In this document: positions 58,865 through 64,000 of the stretch, one piece after another | Numbering within the stretch: the first letter of the stretch is position 1 | How the letters are laid out: every line of letters begins with the position of its first letter | From: Bradyrhizobium barranii subsp. barranii | Lineage (GTDB): Bacteria; Pseudomonadota; Alphaproteobacteria; Rhizobiales; Xanthobacteraceae | Reading direction: 5' to 3' | Assembly: GCF_017565645.3 (NCBI RefSeq) | Contig: NZ_CP086136.1 | Location: forward strand, 6,183,501-6,247,500 | DNA: 64,000 bases | Program-made: the position numbers and the translations under genes | Notes under the pieces: model-generated | Told to the model about the DNA's origin: nothing | What the model saw: only the letters and a program-made list of their open reading frames with translations | The model's database searches: none

Positions 58865-59068
58865 ATGAAAAAGCTCAGTGTGTTTGCGATTATCGTTGGA
58901 GGCGCGTTATTGGCGGCGGCGCCCTTCTCGTTTCAGTGGTCGCCTGAAAAGAACGTGGTGCTATCCCTTGACCGTGCTGATGCCCGAGTAGGACGGCCGC
59001 TAACAGCGACGAGCGTTGCAGGCGTCGGTCGAAGGACTGCGCGACGGGCATATCGCCGCGGATACTAA
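58865..59068 (+). CDS. Small exported protein, hypothetical
   Basis: 67 residues from ATG 58865 with GGAGA upstream. Signal peptide KKLSVFAIIVGGALLAAAPF, then SFQWSPEKNVVLSLDRADAR, VGRPLTATSVAGVGRRTARR and AYRRGY. This family of small exported basic proteins is widespread in Bradyrhizobium; function unknown. It follows the truncated Tat-signal gene in the same direction. Confidence 0.72.
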   Translation: MKKLSVFAIIVGGALLAAAPFSFQWSPEKNVVLSLDRADARVGRPLTATSVAGVGRRTARRAYRRGY

Positions 59069-59151
59069 CGGCGGCTGGGCTGGCGGTCGCTGCGGACGTC
59101 ACCCGCGCACCCTGCCTATAGGCCGCCTGCTGGGCGTGGAGTTGTAGTTTC

Positions 59152-59433
59152 TCAATGCCACACACCACGCTGATGCAAGGTGGCTTGCTCTTCACGCTGC
59201 TTGATCGTGTCGTGGCACGCTTTGCAGAGCGTCTGCAGATTGGCGTCATCCCAGAACAGGCGCTCGTCGCCGCGATGCGGCTTGATGTGATCACACACCA
59301 GTAGTGCTGTGTTGCCTTCGAGGTGGCCGCACTCTGTGCGCTGGCAGGTGAACAGGTCACGCTGGAAGACTGAGAGCCTGAGAGCCTGCCACCGGGCCGT
59401 CTTGTACCAGCGCTTCCATGGTGGTGCAGGCAT
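59152..59433 (-). CDS. Phage HNH endonuclease
   Basis: 93 residues. WYKTARWQALRLSVFQRDLF, CQRTECGHLEGNTALLVCDH (first H of HNH), IKPHRGDERLFWDDANLQTL (N region) and CKACHDTIKQREEQA (last H and zinc Cys). HNH nucleases of this type beside terminase genes are needed for cutting DNA during packaging in HK97-type phages. Usually it directly precedes the small terminase gene; here the accessory insert at 58-59.1 kb separates them. Confidence 0.9.
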   Translation of the reverse strand: MPAPPWKRWYKTARWQALRLSVFQRDLFTCQRTECGHLEGNTALLVCDHIKPHRGDERLFWDDANLQTLCKACHDTIKQREEQATLHQRGVWH

Positions 59434-59452
59434 CTACCCTCAGGCGAAAGAT

Positions 59453-59485
59453 CGGGCCGCATGGAACATGAAACCATGCGGCCCG
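59453..59485. terminator. Strong hairpin upstream of the HNH gene
   Basis: A 12-bp perfect stem: CGGGCCGCATGG (59453-59464) with CCATGCGGCCCG (59474-59485), 9-nt loop. It lies in the gap between the HNH gene and the NusG-like gene. Confidence 0.6.
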
Positions 59486-59554
59486 AAGTCAGGGAGGAAA
59501 CGCCCAAGGAGGGCAACGGCAACGAACCGCGCTACCGCACACCCTAGTCACGAC

Positions 59555-59582
59555 AAAGCCCGACCTGATCAGGCCGGGCTTT
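59555..59582 (-). terminator. Rho-independent-type terminator after the nusG-like gene
   Basis: AAAGCCCG (59555-59562) with CGGGCTTT (59575-59582), inner CCTGATCAGG palindrome. On the minus strand the stem ends in TTTG. Together with the hairpin at 59453 it should stop transcription from the early genes unless antiterminated. Confidence 0.68.
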
Positions 59583-59657
59583 CGCTTTGGATACAGTGAG
59601 GGATTGATGAAGCGGGCTTTTCGCTTCGCATCTCGGAGCTCCCTCCCCTAAAGGCGG

Positions 59658-60254
59658 CTACGACAAGATGTAGTCGCGCAATGCCTGAGTCCGTCCCTCA
59701 GAGTCAAGCGTCTCGATCGCATCCTCGAACGCGGACCACGGTCTTACACAGACGATTTCGTCTTCGACCATGATCGTGATGGGCTTCTTGCGCCGGCGAT
59801 ATCGCTGTTTCTTCTTACCGGCCGGTGCCACCCGTTGCACCGGAAAGGATTGCAGTGCAATCGGCCGCTCGGTGTTCTCGCGCCGACGAACGCGGTCAAT
59901 CTCGTCATCCGTCAACTCGCCGAGGATGCCGACGACGCCAGGCGTAGCGACGATCTGTTGCCAATTCTGATCAGTGGCCCACAGGAAGACGAAGACGTAG
60001 CCGACAAACATCGGCACACGTCGCTCGATCTTACGCCCGCGCGAGACGATGGTTTCATCGCATTCCGGCACGTAGATGCCGAACCTGCGCTTGATCAGCT
60101 CAGCCTCGACATCGCGTGAGCTGATCTCGACGGCATACCACCGGGGTTCCACATCCGGCGATAGCTGCGCCGTTCGCGGATCGAACCGCACATATGGCCT
60201 AGCAAGCTCCGCTATCACCTCCGGCGAGAATGCCGCCGGCAACTTCGTCGTCAT
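59658..60254 (-). CDS. NusG/RfaH-like transcription factor of the prophage
   Basis: 198 residues. The NGN domain is recognisable at about residues 35-110: PRWYAVEISSRDVEAELIKR, RFGIYVPECDETIVSRGRKI, ERRVPMFVGYVFVFLWATDQ, NWQQIVATPGVVGILGE. A long linker with a very basic patch (KKKQRYRRRKKP) leads to a short end (ITIMVEDEIVCVRPWSAFED) that may be a degenerate KOW domain. NusG paralogues bind RNA polymerase and prevent pausing or termination. The gene lies just before two strong hairpins and the late operons, so a role as the phage antiterminator is plausible but inferred. Confidence 0.8.
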   Translation of the reverse strand: MTTKLPAAFSPEVIAELARPYVRFDPRTAQLSPDVEPRWYAVEISSRDVEAELIKRRFGIYVPECDETIVSRGRKIERRVPMFVGYVFVFLWATDQNWQQIVATPGVVGILGELTDDEIDRVRRRENTERPIALQSFPVQRVAPAGKKKQRYRRRKKPITIMVEDEIVCVRPWSAFEDAIETLDSEGRTQALRDYILS

Positions 60255-60313
60255 GTCCCAACATCCCGATCTCCACCCGGTTTGCTGGCGTCACCCGCCT
60301 GTTACGGCGGTTC

Positions 60314-60392
60314 GAGAAATGGTCGTGACTGACGACCATTTCTCCGGGAGGATCGATGGGAGCTTGCCTAAGGCTCTCTTTCGATCCTCCCG
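60314..60392. promoter_or_regulatory. Two adjacent perfect hairpins in the early-gene gap
   Basis: The first is a 13-bp stem GAGAAATGGTCGT (60314-60326) with ACGACCATTTCTC (60332-60344), loop 5 nt. The second follows at once: CGGGAGGATCGA (60345-60356) with TCGATCCTCCCG (60381-60392). They lie in the 350-nt gap between the primase and NusG-like genes, which also has repeated GGGAGGTTGGGAGGAT blocks (about 60427-60443 and 60590-60605). Candidates for operators, an antitermination site or part of the replication origin. Confidence 0.55.
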
Positions 60393-60604
60393 TTCCGAAA
60401 AAGCATTGCAGGACAAGGCTTTCTCTAATCACTTGGGAGGTTGGGAGGATTGGGAGCTTGTTTCTATATCTGATATGTGTGCCTGCGCGCGCACGCATGT
60501 AACGTATGGAAACAAGCTCCCGAAATTCCCTCAACCTCCCGAACGCTGAAAACTCAACGGCTTACCGCAGTTTGATTCTTCCCAACTATGGGAGGTTGGG
60601 AGGA

Positions 60605-63400
60605 TCAGATCTCGACGTCTCCAGCATCTACAGCCTCCTTCTCCCCGTCCGCGCGCATGCGCAGCGGGTTGCCTTCGTGGTCGACGAAGTCGTTCACGCT
60701 CTTGGTGAGCTTGATGTCGAGAAACCACATCACGTTGGATTGCTTGCTCTTGTAACCGCGCTCCTGCAGCGCCAGCGACAGGCCGCGGTTCTTCCAGGCG
60801 TTCTCGCCGGAGGCCTTGCACCAGGCCTCATAGACCTGATGCAGCACGCTCGATTGCACGCGATCGCCGATACTGTCGACGACGCAGGCGGCCAGGAACC
60901 GACCGAGTGGGTCGGAGGCCGATCGATACTCCGCCGTGGCCTCGACCACCTCAGCAGGCTCCTGCAGGCCCTTGTCGAGCCAGACGCGCAAACCATCGAG
61001 CAGCCAGTTGAGAATGCCGGACGCTTCGGCGCGCAACTTGTCGCCGAGATGGATGTCGCGCTCTTCCTTTGGAATGGTGACGCCGAACGGCACCAGGCGC
61101 ACGCGGCGCCATATGCCTTCGTCGGTGCCAGAGATCGTCGGCCGGTAGTTGCCCGACATCGTCAGCTTGAACTGCGGATAGAACTTGAAGAAGTCGCGGT
61201 TGAGATGCCGCGCCTGGATCGGCTCGCCGCCGGTCACGAGCTTGACCAATGCCTCCGCCAGCTTTGCGCCCTTCTCCGGCTCCGACGTCCGCAGCATGCG
61301 AACGCCGGGCAGGATAGCGAGATCCGGGGTCGCCTGGCCCGCGCCGCGCGACTTGCCGTGGTCGAGGAACGTCTCGATCGGGACCGTCTCACCGTAGTCG
61401 CCGGCGACGTAGGACACGGCATCCATCAGCACGGATTTGCCGTTCGAGCCCTTGCCGTAAAGGAAGGCCAGCAGCTGCTCGGTGACACCGGTGAGCGACA
61501 CGCCCAGCCATTGCTGCAGGAAGGCCCGCATCTCGGCCTGTGGCTGTACGCGGGCAAGGAAGCTATCGAACACGCTGCGCTCGGCGGCGGGATCAAAGTC
61601 GACCGGCGCGAGCTTGGTGATCATGTCGGCCGGATCATGCGGCCGGAAGTCGACATAGTCGGCGTCCTCACGTTTGGCGATCACCAGCGTTCCGTTGCGG
61701 ACGTTGATCTTCATCTTGTCGGCATCGAGCTTGTCGATCGACACGGCGAAGTAAGGCGCCCCCCGCTTGGACAGCGCGCCCAGCTTGTTGACTGCCTCGG
61801 AGCTGCGGCCCCATGACGCGACCTTCTCGGAATAGAACGTCTTGTTGCCGTCGCGGTCGACCTTGAAGACGAAGTCGCGCGCGCCTCGCGGCGCGTCCTT
61901 GTCGTCTTTGCAGCCGCTAGCCTTCAGCTCCTTGGCCTCCTCCTGGATCATCCGCACGGTGTCGTGCTCGGCGATCTTGACGAGCTCCTCGGCGCCTTCC
62001 CGGCTCCAGCGGCGGCCGTCCCAGCTCAGCCACCCGATCGCAGGGCACCAGAGCAGCCGATCCTTATAGCGCTCGCGGAAGCGCTCGGCGTTGCCGAGGT
62101 CCGTCAGCGGGAAGAACGCCAGGCGCATGTTGCGCGCCTCAGACGTTTCCGCCGGTGGGTTCGGCGGCTCGCCCCCCGTACCCCAGCCGCCGGCCGATAC
62201 GCGCGCTGCTCCCGTTTGGGAGCTTGGCTTGCCATTCGTCCCCGGTGGGGGTGCAGGGGCAAAAGAAGAATCGGGAGGATTGGAATCGTCGGACGGCCGC
62301 GCGGCGCCGGCGGAAGGCGAGCGGCGGGAAGAGGCCATGCGGTCGGCCGCGTCGGCATCCTCCCTGCGGCCGTCATCTCGAGTCACACTCCCACTCTGCC
62401 CGCGGCCGCGCGGCCGGCTCTGCCGATCCGCCGCCTGGCGGCGGATCTCGTCGAAGTCGCGCGGTTGGGTCCGGCCCTTGCGAAACCCACTCTCGATCGT
62501 GGCCTTAACCGCGCGCAGACCATCGTCGCGGATCAGCCCGCAGTCCGCGGCCGCGTTCTCGAGCGAAGCGCGGACGAAGCTCTCATTGAGCCCGCCGGCG
62601 GCGACGAACTGCGCCAGCTTCAAGCTGGCGATGTTGAGCGCGTCGTTGCGGCCGCCCTGTCCGGCGTTGCGCACGCCCTGCAGCTCGGCATCGAGGGCGG
62701 AGAGGCAATATCTACGGACAGCATCATCACCGGCGGCGATCGCGCCGTCGCCCTTGCCGGCCGGTGGCTTCACGCCGGCGGCCGCACGCGCGCCGATGCC
62801 GGGTCCTTGCGCAGGTTTCTCCTCGAAGGCACCGCGCCGCAGCACCAGATTGACCAGCGCCGCCGGCGCCGGTGCGATCGCCGTCTCGGCATCGCCGCCC
62901 CAGGCGTAGGCAACGCCGTCGTCGCGCAGCGACGGCGGCAGCACCACATAGCCATTGTCGCCGCGGATGTCGGTCTTGGATTGCGGGCCCAGCAGATTGC
63001 TGCGGTTGAGGATCTCGTCGACGTCGTCGGGCTTCTGAAACCACAGATGCACGCCGCCGCGTGGCGTCCTGGTGAACAGCGTCGCCGGCAGCAGGCCGCC
63101 GATCGCGCCCTCGAGCGCAAGCTGCAGCCCGGCCGCCTCGAAGATCTCGCCCGTCTTCTTGTCCTCGCCGGCGTCGAAGTCGACCACGAACACGCCGATC
63201 GCACCGGGCGAGAAGCCGATCATCGCCCGCGGCCAGCGCTTCCACCAGGCGCGGATCGTATCGGCCTCGATGGTGGCCAGCTTGTAGCCGCCTTCGCCCT
63301 CGACGTCGCTCTTCACCAGCGGCTGCTTGGTCTTGGGATGACACGGGAAGACGGGCCAGCCGCGGACGGCATAGGCGAGCGCGTGGTCGAGTATGCTCAT
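60605..63400 (-). CDS. Phage replication protein: prim-pol plus D5/P4-type primase-helicase
   Basis: 931 residues. Residues about 1-190 are a prim-pol domain: HALAYAVRGWPVFPCHPKTK, GFSPGAIGVFVVDFDAGEDK (metal-binding Asp pair), TRTPRGGVHLWFQKPDD and TDIRGDNGYVVLPPS. A long low-complexity linker (320-420) joins to the D5_N/P4 helicase: Walker A in FLYGKGSNGKSVLMDAVSYV, IPTFL-like VPIETFLDHGKSRGAGQATP, LRTSEPEKGAKLAEALVKLV (Walker B region) and LTMSGNYRPTISGTDEGIWR (sensor/Arg finger). A C-terminal winged-helix region follows. It primes and unwinds the phage origin. Walker A lies near residue 650. Confidence 0.93.
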   Translation of the reverse strand: MSILDHALAYAVRGWPVFPCHPKTKQPLVKSDVEGEGGYKLATIEADTIRAWWKRWPRAMIGFSPGAIGVFVVDFDAGEDKKTGEIFEAAGLQLALEGAIGGLLPATLFTRTPRGGVHLWFQKPDDVDEILNRSNLLGPQSKTDIRGDNGYVVLPPSLRDDGVAYAWGGDAETAIAPAPAALVNLVLRRGAFEEKPAQGPGIGARAAAGVKPPAGKGDGAIAAGDDAVRRYCLSALDAELQGVRNAGQGGRNDALNIASLKLAQFVAAGGLNESFVRASLENAAADCGLIRDDGLRAVKATIESGFRKGRTQPRDFDEIRRQAADRQSRPRGRGQSGSVTRDDGRREDADAADRMASSRRSPSAGAARPSDDSNPPDSSFAPAPPPGTNGKPSSQTGAARVSAGGWGTGGEPPNPPAETSEARNMRLAFFPLTDLGNAERFRERYKDRLLWCPAIGWLSWDGRRWSREGAEELVKIAEHDTVRMIQEEAKELKASGCKDDKDAPRGARDFVFKVDRDGNKTFYSEKVASWGRSSEAVNKLGALSKRGAPYFAVSIDKLDADKMKINVRNGTLVIAKREDADYVDFRPHDPADMITKLAPVDFDPAAERSVFDSFLARVQPQAEMRAFLQQWLGVSLTGVTEQLLAFLYGKGSNGKSVLMDAVSYVAGDYGETVPIETFLDHGKSRGAGQATPDLAILPGVRMLRTSEPEKGAKLAEALVKLVTGGEPIQARHLNRDFFKFYPQFKLTMSGNYRPTISGTDEGIWRRVRLVPFGVTIPKEERDIHLGDKLRAEASGILNWLLDGLRVWLDKGLQEPAEVVEATAEYRSASDPLGRFLAACVVDSIGDRVQSSVLHQVYEAWCKASGENAWKNRGLSLALQERGYKSKQSNVMWFLDIKLTKSVNDFVDHEGNPLRMRADGEKEAVDAGDVEI

Positions 63401-63696
63401 TCGGCCGCGGCCTCGTCTTTTGGCTCGGCCTCAATGTCATCCGCCGCGCCCGCTGGCGCGATCCGCTCACGTGCAGCGCCGGCCTTGATCCGATCGAGCA
63501 TGACCTGGTCGCTGGTAATGACCTCGATCAGGCGCACCATGCCGGCGTAATCGTCACGCCGGCGCAGCTGGCCTGGATCAGCTTTCTTCAGCAGGCCTTC
63601 CGCAACGAGCGCGTCCTGGGTGATCTGGATCCGCTCCATCTCTGCGTAGGCCGTCCGAAGCATGCGATCGAGGTTGGTCTTGCCGGGTGGCTTCAT
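63397..63696 (-). CDS. Small helical early phage protein, hypothetical
   Basis: 99 residues. KPPGKTNLDRMLRTAYAEME, RIQITQDALVAEGLLKKADP, DDYAGMVRLIEVITSDQVML then an acidic, Ala-rich end. It overlaps the primase start by ATGA and is itself overlapped by the basic peptide upstream, so the genes are coupled. It may assist replication; no family recognised. Confidence 0.72.
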   Translation of the reverse strand: MKPPGKTNLDRMLRTAYAEMERIQITQDALVAEGLLKKADPGQLRRRDDYAGMVRLIEVITSDQVMLDRIKAGAARERIAPAGAADDIEAEPKDEAAAE

Positions 63697-63803
63697 TCAG
63701 ATGTCCCGCCGTTCGATCGAGCGCGCTTGCGCGCGCGTTGCGCCTTTCGCACCGCGGCCTTCCGCCGGCGCCGGCGTTCCGCGCCGGACTTGTGCTTGCT
63801 CAT
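63693..63803 (-). CDS. Very small highly basic peptide
   Basis: 36 residues: SKHKSGAERRRRRKAAVRKA, QRARKRARSNGGTSE. About 40% Arg/Lys. ATG 63803 follows GGGGACAGC, and its stop overlaps the next ATG (ATGA). Probably a nucleic-acid-binding peptide or a leader that couples translation. Confidence 0.55.
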   Translation of the reverse strand: MSKHKSGAERRRRRKAAVRKAQRARKRARSNGGTSE

Positions 63804-63828
63804 GCTGTCCCCTGCGCCGTGTTCGGGT

Positions 63829-64000
63829 TCAAGACACCGCTCCCGCCGGCACCAGGCCGGCAGCATTGAGCCAATCGTTGATCTTGATCAGGGCGAGCCG
63901 ACGGGCGTCGACGACGTCGCGCGCCGGTCGCCATGTGGTCGAGGCCGAGGCCTCCGGCAGGGTCAGGCGAAAGCAGGCCTGATGCCGGGCGCCGTCGTGG
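63829..64000 (-). CDS. Phage protein, C-terminal part (cut by window edge)
   Basis: The minus frame is open from the edge to TGA at 63831-63829: ARHQACFRLTLPEASASTTW, RPARDVVDARRLALIKINDW, LNAAGLVPAGAVS. It reads as a coding C-terminus in the early operon. The N-terminus and function are outside the window. Confidence 0.6.
   Translation of the reverse strand, partial: HDGARHQACFRLTLPEASASTTWRPARDVVDARRLALIKINDWLNAAGLVPAGAVS

Noticed and set aside
60076..60549. Open frames on both strands in the primase-NusG gap (157 and 111 codons)
   Set aside because: They run through two perfect hairpins and mirror each other in sequence, as palindromes cause; no protein-like composition.

Overview
The window reads as part of the chromosome of a high-GC alphaproteobacterium, most likely Bradyrhizobium or a close relative. 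This is inferred from a GcrA cell-cycle regulator, an alphaproteobacterial Porin_2-type porin, many GC-rich palindromic intergenic repeats of the kind common in Bradyrhizobium, and the style of the encoded proteins. All calls were made by reading the sequence by eye; no database search was run.

1-8.4 kb is an exopolysaccharide locus: a polysaccharide deacetylase cut by the window edge, a FemAB/CelD-like acetyltransferase, a Wzz/GumC chain-length protein with a degenerate kinase domain, a GT-B glycosyltransferase, an undecaprenyl-phosphate sugar phosphotransferase that starts the lipid-linked repeat unit, and an O-antigen-ligase/polymerase-type membrane protein. 8.4-25.2 kb is mixed chromosomal metabolism and regulation: two MarR regulators, a frameshifted FAD monooxygenase, a tandem pair of saccharopine-dehydrogenase-like enoyl reductases (one with an in-frame amber codon), DUF169, YdcF (apparent CTG start), an acetamidase/formamidase, GcrA, a porin, a frameshifted alpha/beta hydrolase, an SDR, a DapA-like aldolase, and a divergent esterase/TetR pair with a palindromic operator. 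25-28 kb is a scrambled junction: the 3' end of the tetR gene is repeated 2.5 kb downstream, on the other side of an IS3-family element.

From about 29.05 kb to the right edge the window is a long tailed-phage prophage. Its left end is marked by a 45-nt minus-strand 3' half of a tRNA-Pro(GGG) gene, the expected scar of integration into the 3' end of a tRNA. From the geometry, the intact tRNA and probably the integrase and repressor lie beyond 64 kb. Left arm (29.5-32 kb): small unknown genes and repeated TGTCCTAAT palindromes. 31.9-35.2 kb: lysis cassette (endolysin, holin-like membrane proteins, a possible outer spanin lipoprotein). 35.36-37.7 kb: a plus-strand MBOAT acyltransferase plus SGNH-like partner, a probable surface-polysaccharide O-acetylation (lysogenic conversion) module. 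37.7-49.0 kb: tailspike, tail fibre, tail hub, tape measure, tail chaperones with a likely -1 programmed frameshift on an A8 run, tail tube, terminator and connector. 49.2-51.4 kb: a plus-strand cargo insert carrying an NhaA Na+/H+ antiporter, bounded by inverted copies of a dispersed repeat. 51.6-57.9 kb: head module (HK97 capsid, protease, portal, large and small terminase). 58-59.1 kb: another small accessory insert. 59.15-64 kb: HNH nuclease, a NusG-like factor, a prim-pol/D5 replication protein and small early genes.

The module order resembles HK97-type siphoviruses and gene transfer agents. Accessory genes run on the plus strand against the minus-strand phage operons, which is how cargo (morons) can be told from core genes here.
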